This document shows, piece after piece, positions 7,895-15,910 of a stretch of 64,000 nt of DNA. The notes beneath the pieces are model-generated. The model did not search any database and was not told the origin of the DNA. It saw only the letters and a list, made by a program, of their open reading frames with translations. The stretch covers positions 411,897 to 475,896 of the forward strand of contig NZ_SSYA01000002.1 of assembly GCF_004917065.1 (NCBI RefSeq). The letters are read 5' to 3'. Source of the DNA: Geomonas ferrireducens. Lineage in GTDB: Bacteria; Desulfobacterota; Desulfuromonadia; Geobacterales; Geobacteraceae. Numbering within the stretch: position 1 is the first letter of the stretch; each line of letters begins with the position of its first letter. The position numbers and the translations under genes were made by a program.

Positions 7895-9346
7895 ATGGAA
7901 AATAACCACCTCCTCGAAAAACCGCTCAAGATCGACAACCGCCCCATGTGGCTCATCCTGCTGGACCGCACAGCGCGCTACCAGGTCATGGCTGTCGTGG
8001 CCCTGGTCATCGCCGTGCTGGTTCGCCTGACTCCTCCCGAGGGACTCTCCGTGGAAGGTTACCGGGCGCTGGTTCTTTTCGGCGCCACGGTCTTCTTCTG
8101 GATTTCCGGACTGCTCCCCATTGCGGTCACCGCCCTCTTGTCCATGGTCATGCTCCCGCTTCTCGGCATCATGGACGCGAAGAAGACCTACTCGATGTTC
8201 GGGAACGAATCCGTCTTCTTCATCCTCGGGGCCTTCATCCTTGCCGCCGCCATGACCGGCACCGGCATCTCGGCCCGTCTCGCCAGGGCCATGCTCGCCC
8301 GCTTCGGCCGGACCCCGACAAGGCTTGCCCTGACCGTGTTTCTTTTGTCCGCCTTCCTCTCCTTCATCATGAGCGAGCACGCCGTCGCCGCCATGCTCTT
8401 CCCGGTGGTGACGGAACTCGCCACTGCGCTACGCCTCGAGAAAGGGAAGAGCAGTTTCGGGCGGCTCCTTTTCATGTCCATGGCGTGGGGATGCATCATC
8501 GGCGGCATCGCCACCTTCCTCGGAGGCGCCCGCGCACCGCTCGCGGCCGGACTTCTGAAGGAGTCCACCGGACTTCACTTCTCCTTCGTGGAATGGTCCA
8601 CCGCCGCCTGCATGATCGTCCTGCCGCTCCTCGTGCTCGGCTTCGTGATCCTTTTGAGGTTCTTCCCTTCTGACATCGACGACGTTGAAGTGGGACTTAA
8701 ATTCCTGAACGGCAAACGCCTGGAAATGGGAAAGATCAGCGGCGACGAGATCCTCACCGCGCTCGTCATGGTGGGGACGGTTGCCTGCTGGATGTTCCTC
8801 GGCGAGAAGACAGGACTTGCAGCCATCGCCATCATAGGCGCTGCCGCGCTGTTCACCTTCCGGGTCGTTTCCTGGCAGAAAATCGAGGAGTACGTCAACT
8901 GGGGGATCATCCTGATGTACGGCGGCACCATAGCGCTCGCCTCCGCACTGGAAAAAACCGGGGCAGCGGTTTGGGTGGTGAAAAAGGGGATGGGGGACCA
9001 CGCGCACGCGCCGCTTGCTGTGATCGCGGTGATCTCGCTGGTAGCGATCCTAGTGACCGAGTGCATCAGCCACGCCGCCGTGGTCGCCATCCTGATGCCG
9101 GTCGGGATGGGGCTGTGCCAGACCACGGGGATGGACCCCAAGGTGATGACCCTTTCCATCGCGCTCCCCGCAGGGCTCGCTTACTGCCTCCCCATGGGGA
9201 CGCCTGCCACCGCCATCGCCTATGCATCCGGCTACCTCAAAAGCCGCGACATCATCGTGGCGGGAGGCGTGGTCATGGCCGTGTCGTGGCTCCTCTTCAT
9301 GGGGTCGGTGGTGTTTGTCTGGCCGGTACTCGGCCTGAAGATCTGA
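7895..9346 (+). CDS. SLC13/DASS-type anion symporter
   Basis: A 483-residue inner-membrane protein with about 11-12 hydrophobic segments, e.g. YQVMAVVALVIAVLVRL near residue 30. The repeated motifs SEHAVAAMLFPV and SHAAVVAILMPV, plus PAGLAYCLPMGTPATAIAYASGYL near the C-terminus, fit the divalent anion:sodium symporter family, which carries dicarboxylates, sulfate or related anions. The exact substrate cannot be told from sequence. The Rrf2 regulator starts only 13 bases downstream, which suggests co-transcription and perhaps a sulfur or redox link. Confidence 0.85.
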   Translation: MENNHLLEKPLKIDNRPMWLILLDRTARYQVMAVVALVIAVLVRLTPPEGLSVEGYRALVLFGATVFFWISGLLPIAVTALLSMVMLPLLGIMDAKKTYSMFGNESVFFILGAFILAAAMTGTGISARLARAMLARFGRTPTRLALTVFLLSAFLSFIMSEHAVAAMLFPVVTELATALRLEKGKSSFGRLLFMSMAWGCIIGGIATFLGGARAPLAAGLLKESTGLHFSFVEWSTAACMIVLPLLVLGFVILLRFFPSDIDDVEVGLKFLNGKRLEMGKISGDEILTALVMVGTVACWMFLGEKTGLAAIAIIGAAALFTFRVVSWQKIEEYVNWGIILMYGGTIALASALEKTGAAVWVVKKGMGDHAHAPLAVIAVISLVAILVTECISHAAVVAILMPVGMGLCQTTGMDPKVMTLSIALPAGLAYCLPMGTPATAIAYASGYLKSRDIIVAGGVVMAVSWLLFMGSVVFVWPVLGLKI

Positions 9347-9359
9347 CAGGAATACTTGC

Positions 9360-9821
9360 ATGATTTCAAAGAAAACCAAATACGGACTGAAAGCGCTTAT
9401 CTACCTGGCGCGACGCTACGAGCAGGGACCGATCCTGATTGCCGACCTCGCGCGCGAAGAGAGGATTCCGAAGAAGTTCCTGGAGAACATCCTGCTCAAC
9501 CTGAAAAACGCGGGGGTGCTGCAAAGCAGAAAGGGAAGGGGAGGTGGCTACTCGCTTGGACGGCCGCCCGAGAAGATCACCTTCGGCCAGGCGATCCGCC
9601 TCATGGATGGGCCGCTCGCCCCGGTCCCCTGCGTGAGCGAGATGGCCTATGCCAGATGCACCGAGTGCGGCAGTGAGCTCACCTGCGGCATCAGGCTCGT
9701 GATGAAGGACGTGCGCGACGAGATGGCCAGGATTCTCGACGGCACGACGCTTGCCGACGTGCTGGAGAAGATCGATCGGGCTGGCGCGCAGGGGAAAGAT
9801 CTGGCCGATTTCTGCATCTGA
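9360..9821 (+). CDS. Rrf2-family transcriptional regulator with cysteine cluster
   Basis: A 153-residue cytoplasmic DNA-binding protein. The N-terminal winged helix is typical (MISKKTKYGLKALIYLA, then IPKKFLENILLNLKNAGVL and the wing GRGGGYSL at 60-66). Four cysteines at 91, 100, 103 and 109 sit where IscR/NsrR-type members bind an iron-sulfur cluster, though the exact IscR spacing (92/98/104) is not kept. The likely target is its own operon with the upstream carrier. AGGA precedes the ATG at 9360. Confidence 0.9.
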   Translation: MISKKTKYGLKALIYLARRYEQGPILIADLAREERIPKKFLENILLNLKNAGVLQSRKGRGGGYSLGRPPEKITFGQAIRLMDGPLAPVPCVSEMAYARCTECGSELTCGIRLVMKDVRDEMARILDGTTLADVLEKIDRAGAQGKDLADFCI

Positions 9822-9895
9822 CACGACGAGCCCTTTACTTGCCGTCCCAGTAGCCGTATAGTGCGTCGCGTTCAAAGGTGAGTACGGTCGCAGTG

Positions 9896-10005
9896 GCGTC
9901 CCCGCCCCCGTAGGGGGAGGGACAGGGAGGGGGCGCGTAGCGTCTCGCTCATGACTACTTCCCCCCTCCCGGCCTCCCCCCTCCAGGGGGAGGTGTTTAA
10001 CAGAT
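9896..10005. repeat. G/C-run inverted repeats (REP-like)
   Basis: Two short hairpins built from runs of C and G: CCCCGCCCCCGTAGGGGGAGGG near 9900-9920 and CCTCCCCCCTCCAGGGGGAGG near 9975-9998. The stretch separates the Rrf2 gene from the PfkB kinase gene and resembles other palindromes in this window (4911, 23284, 61908). Confidence 0.5.
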
Positions 10006-10044
10006 GCCACCAATCTGCGAGATGCTATGTGAAGGGGTGCCGCT

Positions 10045-10959
10045 ATGAAATACGACATTGTCGGCCTCGGCGTCTCCACCATCGATCTCCTGATGGTGGT
10101 TGATGAGCTGCCGGGTGGTGAGCTGGTGCAGAAGGCGCATGCGACGGCGGTGGCGGGCGGAGGGCCGGTGGCAACGGCGCTGGTCGCCCTGGCACGACTG
10201 GGGGCGAAAACGGCCATGCTCGACCGGCTGGGAGACGATCTCTTTGGCAGGATGATCCTCGAGGAGTTCGGCCGCGAAGGGGTGGATACTTCCGGCATCG
10301 CAATAGCGCAGGGGAAGAGCTCATCGCAGGCGAGTATCCTGGTCCGGCGGCGCGACGGCGCCCGGGCCATCACCTTCGCCCCGGGCGACTGCGGCGAGCT
10401 AGATGCCGCATACCTCCCGGTGGATGCGATCCGAGCAGCCCGCATTCTGCACCTGAACGGCCGCCACTGGGATGCCTCGCTGCGCGCGGCGCACGTCGCG
10501 CGGGAGGCAGGGGTGAGGGTCTCCTTCGACGGCGGCTCACACCGTTTCCAGCCGATGCACCGCGAGCTGATGCCGCTCGTGGACATCTGCATCGTGGCCC
10601 ACGACTACGCCACTGCTTTCACCGGTGCAGCCGATCCCGGGAAGGCGGCACTCGCCCTCGTTGAAGCGGGCCCAAGCATCGTCGCCGTTACCTGCGGCAC
10701 CGGCGGAAGCCACGTCGCCGCCAGGGGCGGTGAACAGTTCCACCAGATCGCTTTCCCGGTCGAACACGTGATCGATACGACCGGAGCGGGGGATGCCTAC
10801 CACGGCGCCTTCCTTTTTGCCTTGGCCCGCGGCTATGCCCTGCGTGATTCCGCCTGCATGGCAAGTGCCGCCGGAGCTCTCAACACGCGCGCCTTGGGCG
10901 GCCGTGCCGCACTTCCCACCCTTGCCGAGATCGAATCCTTCCTCCTCGAGCTGTCCTAG
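10045..10959 (+). CDS. PfkB/ribokinase-family sugar kinase
   Basis: A 304-residue cytoplasmic kinase that phosphorylates a sugar or nucleoside-like alcohol with ATP. The first PfkB signature is seen around GGGPVATALVALARLGAKTAMLDRLGDD, and the second in DTTGAGDAYHGAFLFALARG, whose Asp in GAGD is the catalytic base. Length fits the family. The natural substrate is not evident; no sugar transporter or catabolic gene stands next to it. Its stop codon overlaps the stop of the convergent DMT transporter (shared CTAG). Confidence 0.88.
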   Translation: MKYDIVGLGVSTIDLLMVVDELPGGELVQKAHATAVAGGGPVATALVALARLGAKTAMLDRLGDDLFGRMILEEFGREGVDTSGIAIAQGKSSSQASILVRRRDGARAITFAPGDCGELDAAYLPVDAIRAARILHLNGRHWDASLRAAHVAREAGVRVSFDGGSHRFQPMHRELMPLVDICIVAHDYATAFTGAADPGKAALALVEAGPSIVAVTCGTGGSHVAARGGEQFHQIAFPVEHVIDTTGAGDAYHGAFLFALARGYALRDSACMASAAGALNTRALGGRAALPTLAEIESFLLELS

Positions 10960-11831
10960 CGTCGCTCCGACGCCGGCTGCTGTCCCGCCCAGATGCTCCA
11001 CAGGACCAGTCCACCTCCCAGCAATTGCAGCGGGGTAAGCCGCTGCCCCAGCACGAGAAAGCCGAGCAGAGTCGCCATGACCGGGCTTAAGAGCCCGAGC
11101 AGGGAGACCGCCGACGGCTGCAGCCGCCTTATCCCCCAGAAGAAGATCATGTAGGTGATCCCCGTCCCGAAGATGCCGAGGTAGGCGTATCCCATGACGT
11201 TCATGGCGGTGAGGTGCGTGATCGGTTCCTCGAAGAGTAGCGCGAAGGGGAGCAGGAAAAGTCCGCCGAAGACCAGTTGCCACCCGGTGAATGAGGCGAT
11301 GGGGAGGGGCGTCGCCGCCCAGCGCTTGGTGAGTACGGTGCCTAGGGCCATACAGACGGCGCCGGAGAGCGCGGCCGCTATGCCGACGCCGTCCAGCCGT
11401 GCGGCCGGGGTGAGCACCAAGAGGGCAACTCCCACCACACCGATAGCCGCTGCAATCCAAGCCAGGCGCACAGGGCGGCTGCCGAGTAGTGGGCGGGAGA
11501 GCAGGATCACTCCCAGTGGCTGGGTTGCTATCACCGTCGCGGCCACGCCGCCGGGAAGCCGGTAAGCGGCGATGAAGAGCAGCGCCTGGAATACGCCGAT
11601 GTTCAGAAGCCCCAAAAAGAGCAGCCGTCCCCACCAATGCCCCTCAGGAGCTCGACGCTGCACTGCGATCATGATCACACCGATGGGGAGTACGCGTAAA
11701 AGAGCCGCGGTCAGGGGGTGGTTGGGCGGCAGCATCTGCGTCGTGACCAAGTAGGTGCTGCCCCAGATGCAGGGAGCGATGGCGGTGATGAGCGAAGTGC
11801 GCAGCGTGTGGCGGCTGTTGTCCTCGTGCAT
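10956..11831 (-). CDS. EamA/DMT-family transporter
   Basis: A 291-residue inner-membrane protein with ten predicted helices in two EamA repeats, the first near residues 15-140 and the second near 155-285 (MALGTVLTKRWAATPLPIASFTGWQ and GLLSPVMATLLGFLVLGQRLTPLQLLGG). Members export metabolites or amino acids; the substrate is unknown. It is convergent with the PfkB kinase, sharing CTAG. Upstream lies a 34-bp-arm inverted repeat. Confidence 0.88.
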   Translation of the reverse strand: MHEDNSRHTLRTSLITAIAPCIWGSTYLVTTQMLPPNHPLTAALLRVLPIGVIMIAVQRRAPEGHWWGRLLFLGLLNIGVFQALLFIAAYRLPGGVAATVIATQPLGVILLSRPLLGSRPVRLAWIAAAIGVVGVALLVLTPAARLDGVGIAAALSGAVCMALGTVLTKRWAATPLPIASFTGWQLVFGGLFLLPFALLFEEPITHLTAMNVMGYAYLGIFGTGITYMIFFWGIRRLQPSAVSLLGLLSPVMATLLGFLVLGQRLTPLQLLGGGLVLWSIWAGQQPASERR

Positions 11832-11886
11832 GTGCTGGGGAACTCCTAGGTGCGCGGAAGTCTATTGTCCAAAAACAAAAGGCATC

Positions 11887-11992
11887 AACGCAAAGACGCA
11901 GAGCCGCAAAGGCGCAAAGATAAAGACCTGACTCTTGGTTCTACCATGTATCCGGTTCTCTTCGCGCCTCCGCGCCTTTGCGTCTTTGCGTT
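11887..11992. repeat. Large imperfect inverted repeat, 34-bp arms
   Basis: Left arm 11887-11920 and right arm 11959-11992 pair at 29 of 34 positions around a loop of 38 bases. The arms are made of the submotif GACGCAAAG/CTTTGCGTC. Flanking CAAAAGG and CTTTTGG extend the symmetry. It lies between two minus-strand transporter genes. It could form a stable RNA hairpin or be a dispersed palindromic element; nothing in it codes. Confidence 0.8.
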
Positions 11993-12004
11993 AAGTCTTT
12001 TGGT

Positions 12005-13273
12005 CTAAATGAACTCTTCGAAATAATCGAGATCCTTGTGGAAGGTCTCCTGCAGGCGCGACAAAGAGAAGAGTGCGATGGCAAGCGTCGCCACCCCGAC
12101 GGCGATGGCGCCTGCCTCCAGTCCCATACTCTTTCTTGCCACCTGGAAGAGCATGGTGATGGGGATGGTCATGCCGCGCACGAAGTTGGGGACCGTGGTG
12201 GCGACGGTCGCACGGAGATTGGTGCCGAACTGCTCCGCTGCCACGGTTACGAAGATGGCCCAGTAACCGATGCCGAAGCCGAGCAGGCAGCAGATCCCGT
12301 AGAAGGCACCGGCACTAACGCCAAGGGCATTGAAATAGACTGCCACTCCTAAGACGGTGAGCAGCAGGAACAGGAGCACCACCTTCTTGCGGCTTTTCAT
12401 CAACTGGCTCAGGACGCCGCTCACGAGGTCTCCTCCTACCAGGCCTAGGTAGCAGTACATCACCGCGTTCCCCGCGTTCACGTTCCCCTGCACGGCGAGT
12501 GCCTTGGCGAATTCCGGCGAGAAGGTGATCAGCACGCCGACCACGAACCAGGAGGGGAGCCCGATCAGGATGGAGTGCAGGAAGCGCCCGAAGCGGTCGC
12601 GTGAAGTGAAGAGGGCGAGGAAGTTTCCCTTGGAAACCGAGGCCCCTTCCATCCCCTTGAACATGCCGGACTCGGCGACGGAAAGCCGCAGTACGAGCAG
12701 CATGAGGCCCAGTACGCCGCCGATGACGAAGGCGCTGCGCCAGTCGAACTCCCTGGCGACGAAGTTGGCGAGGATCGCCCCGGAGACCCCGACGGTGGCG
12801 ACAATCATGGTGCCGTAGCCGCGGATGGAGCGGTGCAGCACCTCGGATACCAGGGTGATGCCGGCGCCCAGTTCGCCCGCCAGACCGACGCCGGCCAGAA
12901 ATCGCAGTGCCGCGTAGGCCTCGATGGAGCCGACCATGCCATTGGCGAGGTTGGCGAGGGAATAGATGAAGATCGAGCCGAACATGATCTTCAGGCGTCC
13001 CTTGCGGTCCCCGAGGATCCCCCAGAGAATTCCCCCCAGCAGCATCCCCGCCATCTGCATGTTCAGCAGGAAGACCCCTTTGTCGATCAGCTCCTGCCCG
13101 GCGAGACCGATCCCCTTCAGGCTCGGCACCCTCACGATGCTGAAGAGCACGAGATCGTAGATATCGACGAAATAGCCTAAGGCGGCGACGATGACTGGTA
13201 GCCCCAGCACCTGGCGCAGGGAACCTTGTGATGATGCGGTCATGACATGCTCCGGAAGCTCGTTGTTGTTCAT
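12005..13273 (-). CDS. Major facilitator superfamily transporter
   Basis: A 422-residue inner-membrane carrier with twelve predicted helices. The loop 2-3 motif GDRKGRLKIM follows MLLGGILWGIL, and RFLAGVGLAGELGAGITLVSE matches helix 4-5 of the sugar/aromatic acid porter type. The middle loop is charged (SVAESGMFKGMEGASVSKG). Substrate unknown. The C-terminus ends in an acidic DYFEEFI. The gene has its own upstream AT-rich stretch (13274-13310) before the cytochrome gene. Confidence 0.88.
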   Translation of the reverse strand: MNNNELPEHVMTASSQGSLRQVLGLPVIVAALGYFVDIYDLVLFSIVRVPSLKGIGLAGQELIDKGVFLLNMQMAGMLLGGILWGILGDRKGRLKIMFGSIFIYSLANLANGMVGSIEAYAALRFLAGVGLAGELGAGITLVSEVLHRSIRGYGTMIVATVGVSGAILANFVAREFDWRSAFVIGGVLGLMLLVLRLSVAESGMFKGMEGASVSKGNFLALFTSRDRFGRFLHSILIGLPSWFVVGVLITFSPEFAKALAVQGNVNAGNAVMYCYLGLVGGDLVSGVLSQLMKSRKKVVLLFLLLTVLGVAVYFNALGVSAGAFYGICCLLGFGIGYWAIFVTVAAEQFGTNLRATVATTVPNFVRGMTIPITMLFQVARKSMGLEAGAIAVGVATLAIALFSLSRLQETFHKDLDYFEEFI

Positions 13274-13412
13274 CCAAACATTAAAATTTTTACTCTAATA
13301 CACCGGTCGGCTGCGCCAAGTCAACGAGAATACGGGTGAGGAAGGGTTTTCCGCTGGAGCGGGGTGGGGAAGGCGGCAGGAGCTGCAGGTGCAGCTCCCG
13401 CCTAACCAGAGA

Positions 13413-13910
13413 TCACTTTGGCGGTTGCGGGAAGAGGATGAAGGGACCCTGGGGCTCCTGCTCGGGAGGGAGATACGCCGGGGCCGCCTCGCCCCTGGGG
13501 CCGGACGCCTTGACGTAGCGGTAGATGGCCCGCAGGTCCTCGCTGGACATGGCGCGCACGTCGTACCATGGCATGGGTGGCTTGGTCTCAATGGTACTAG
13601 CGAAACTGAGCCACTGCTTTTCCGTCATCTGCGCCATGAAGTTTCTGAGGTTCGCGGGGTACGTGGTGCCCCATGGCCCCCTCCACCCTAGCCGGTCGCC
13701 GGTCAGCCACTGCTCTTCGGCAACCTTACCGGCGGTCATGGCATAGCCGCTCGTATGACAGTCATTGCAGCCGCCGATCCTCACGAGATAGCGTCCCCGC
13801 TCGATTGCGCCTGAACTACTTGTGCTCTTCCCGGCCGCCCATGCCATTTGTGTCGATGCTGCTACCGTCACAAGCAGCGCCCATGCGATGGTCCTGCGCA
13901 GTAAAGCCAT
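13413..13910 (-). CDS. Exported monohaem cytochrome c
   Basis: A 165-residue protein with a signal peptide (RRTIAWALLVTVAASTQMAWA) and one haem motif, CNDCH at residues 48-52, introduced by RGRYLVRIGG. A Met-Pro pair in KPPMPWYDVRAMSSEDLRAIYRYVKAS gives a likely distal Met ligand and the terminal helix of class I cytochrome c. It is probably a periplasmic electron carrier or a subunit of an oxidoreductase; no partner enzyme is adjacent. The proline-rich tail (PPEQEPQGPFILFPQPPK) is common in diheme/monohaem c-type proteins of this kind. Confidence 0.85.
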   Translation of the reverse strand: MALLRRTIAWALLVTVAASTQMAWAAGKSTSSSGAIERGRYLVRIGGCNDCHTSGYAMTAGKVAEEQWLTGDRLGWRGPWGTTYPANLRNFMAQMTEKQWLSFASTIETKPPMPWYDVRAMSSEDLRAIYRYVKASGPRGEAAPAYLPPEQEPQGPFILFPQPPK

Positions 13911-14075
13911 GCTTCGCCCCCCCCCCTGATTGGCTTAGAGATAGAAACCTGCACGATTGTACCATTGGGGATGTCGTCACGCAGCAAGCGTTGTAGGAAA
14001 AGGGAAGGCGTATCTGTATCTACTGCCCCCATGATTTAGTTGAAAACTGCACCTGTTGCCGTTTTTGAGTTTTAG

Positions 14076-15482
14076 TTATCTTCCCTTACACAGTGTACGA
14101 AGCAGGGCAACCCCTTCATCGATCCGTTCCGGAAGCAACCCGCCAAAGCCTAAAAGCAGGTGGGTCTCTGCAGGCGGGTCTCCGGCGCACATCTGCGAGA
14201 ATGGGACCAGTCGCATCCCGCTGCCCTTGGCCCGGTGCAGGATCTCGGCCTCTCCCGGGTTCTCGGAAACAAGGCGCAGTACCACGTGCAGACCGGCGTC
14301 GGCCCCGAGCACCACGCCGTCTGCGCCGAACTCCCGCCCGATCGCGGCGAGGAGCAGGTCGTGTTTTTGCTGGTACAGCGTCCTCATGCGCCGCACATGG
14401 CGCTCCCAGTACCCCTGCTCCATGAATTTAGCCATGCACCTTTGCTCCAGCAGCGGCACCGTGGAGAAGTAGTTTCCAAAGTGTGCCCGGTAGGCGGGAA
14501 GCAGGGGGCGCGGCAGCACCATGTAGCTCAGGCGCAGGGTCGGCGAGAGCACCTTGGAAAAGGTGCCGAGGTAGACGATGTTGCCGTCGGGACGCAGCCC
14601 CTGCAACGACGAGATCGGCTTGCCGTGGTAGCGCAGTTCGCTGTCATAGTCGTCTTCGAGGATGAGGTTGTCCCCCGTTTGCGCCCACTCGATCAGCTTG
14701 AGGCGATTGGCGACGGGCATCACGTGCCCCAAGGGTAGCTGGTGCGACGGAGTGACATATACGATGCCGCTTCCGGTCGATCTGAGATGGTCGATGTCGA
14801 TACCGGAGGGGAGCGTCGCGACCTGGTGCAGTTGGTAACCGTTGTTCGCGAACACCGCCCTCGGCAGGTGGTAGCCCGGCTCTTCCAGAGCGACCGCCGG
14901 ACGACGTTCCCGCATCACGCGGCATAAAAGCTCCAGGCCGTGCTGCAGCCCCGAGGTGATGATGATCTGCGCCTCGTCGCAGATGACGCCGCGTGACCGC
15001 TCCAGGTACTCGCGCAGGTTCGTCCGCAGCGCCCAATCTCCCTGCGGGTCCGTGTAGGTGGTGAGAGAATCGGCGCAATCTCGCAGCGCCTCGAGGTAGC
15101 AGTTGCGCCACTGCGCCACGGGGAAAGTCCCAGGCGCAAGGCGTGCCGGGTGAAAGTCGTAACGCAGCTGATCGGGTTTCCCGGAGTGGGAACGGCGGGG
15201 TGAAGGGTAGGGGAGCGCTGAGGCGAAACCCCGCTCGAGAGGCGATACGAAATACCCGCTACGTTCGCGGCTGTAGATGAAACCTTCGGAGTAGAGCTCC
15301 TGGTACGCTGCGTCTACCGTGTTGCGGCTGGTGGAAAGTTCCGCAGCCAGATCCCTGACCGAGGGGAGTTTCTGGTCCGGCGCGAGGCTGCCGGCGAGGA
15401 TCTTCTCCCTGATCTGGTTGTAGAGCTGCTTATAGAAGGGAAGCGGAGTATTGTCACTTAGGATGAACATGGTGGTATCCAT
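14076..15482 (-). CDS. MocR/PdxR-type regulator (GntR HTH plus aminotransferase domain)
   Basis: A 468-residue regulator. Residues 1-75 are a GntR winged helix (YNQIREKILAG, then LPSVRDLAAELSTSRNTVDAAYQEL). From about 115 a fold-type I aminotransferase domain binds pyridoxal phosphate; GTFSKVLSPTLRLSYMVLP carries the Schiff-base lysine. It starts 45 bases from the divergent flavin-oxidase-like gene at 15528, so that gene is the likely target. A second Met four codons downstream could be the true start; neither has a clear ribosome-binding site. Confidence 0.9.
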   Translation of the reverse strand: MDTTMFILSDNTPLPFYKQLYNQIREKILAGSLAPDQKLPSVRDLAAELSTSRNTVDAAYQELYSEGFIYSRERSGYFVSPLERGFASALPYPSPRRSHSGKPDQLRYDFHPARLAPGTFPVAQWRNCYLEALRDCADSLTTYTDPQGDWALRTNLREYLERSRGVICDEAQIIITSGLQHGLELLCRVMRERRPAVALEEPGYHLPRAVFANNGYQLHQVATLPSGIDIDHLRSTGSGIVYVTPSHQLPLGHVMPVANRLKLIEWAQTGDNLILEDDYDSELRYHGKPISSLQGLRPDGNIVYLGTFSKVLSPTLRLSYMVLPRPLLPAYRAHFGNYFSTVPLLEQRCMAKFMEQGYWERHVRRMRTLYQQKHDLLLAAIGREFGADGVVLGADAGLHVVLRLVSENPGEAEILHRAKGSGMRLVPFSQMCAGDPPAETHLLLGFGGLLPERIDEGVALLRTLCKGR

Positions 15483-15489
15483 GAATCAA

Positions 15490-15504
15490 CGGGCGTCATG
15501 CCCG
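15490..15504. promoter_or_regulatory. Inverted repeat in the MocR/oxidase divergent gap
   Basis: CGGGC, five bases, GCCCG. It sits in the middle of the only 45 bases that separate the two divergent genes, where an operator for the MocR protein would be expected. It is short and could be chance. Confidence 0.3.
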
Positions 15505-15527
15505 CATAACAACTAAGGAGAAACAAA

Positions 15528-15899
15528 ATGGTTGCAGAAAAATTGCTTGAGATCCTGAAGCAGGATGGAGTTGTCGCCATAGCCACGCTGGGTGAGGACG
15601 GGCCGCACATGGTGAATACCTGGAACAGCTACATCCGGGTGACCGCCGACGGGCACCTGCTGATCCCCGCGGGCTACATGCAGAAAACCGAAGCCAATGT
15701 CGCATTCAACCCGGAAGTCCTCATCACCGTCGGGAGCAGCAAGGTGCAGGGGTTGCACGGGCCGGGCGCCGGGTTCCTGATCCGTGGCAAGGCTGCCTTT
15801 CTGACCTCGGGAGAGGAGTACGATCTGATGAAGTCGAAGTTCGGGTGGCTGCGCGCCGCGTTTGTGGTTACCCCCGATACCGTGACGCAGACCTGGTAG
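15528..15899 (+). CDS. Pyridoxamine 5'-phosphate oxidase-like (FMN-binding split barrel) protein
   Basis: A 123-residue cytoplasmic protein. The start follows AAGGAG. The opening KLLEILKQDGVVAIATLGEDGPHMVNTWNSYIRV is the classic split-barrel pattern in which Gly-Pro-His-hydrophobic-Val lines the flavin site. Members use FMN, F420 or haem, and the reaction cannot be named. The divergent MocR regulator, itself a PLP-binding protein, supports a link to vitamin B6 or amino-acid metabolism, by inference only. Confidence 0.8.
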   Translation: MVAEKLLEILKQDGVVAIATLGEDGPHMVNTWNSYIRVTADGHLLIPAGYMQKTEANVAFNPEVLITVGSSKVQGLHGPGAGFLIRGKAAFLTSGEEYDLMKSKFGWLRAAFVVTPDTVTQTW

Positions 15900-15910
15900 G
15901 GGCTCGCCCT

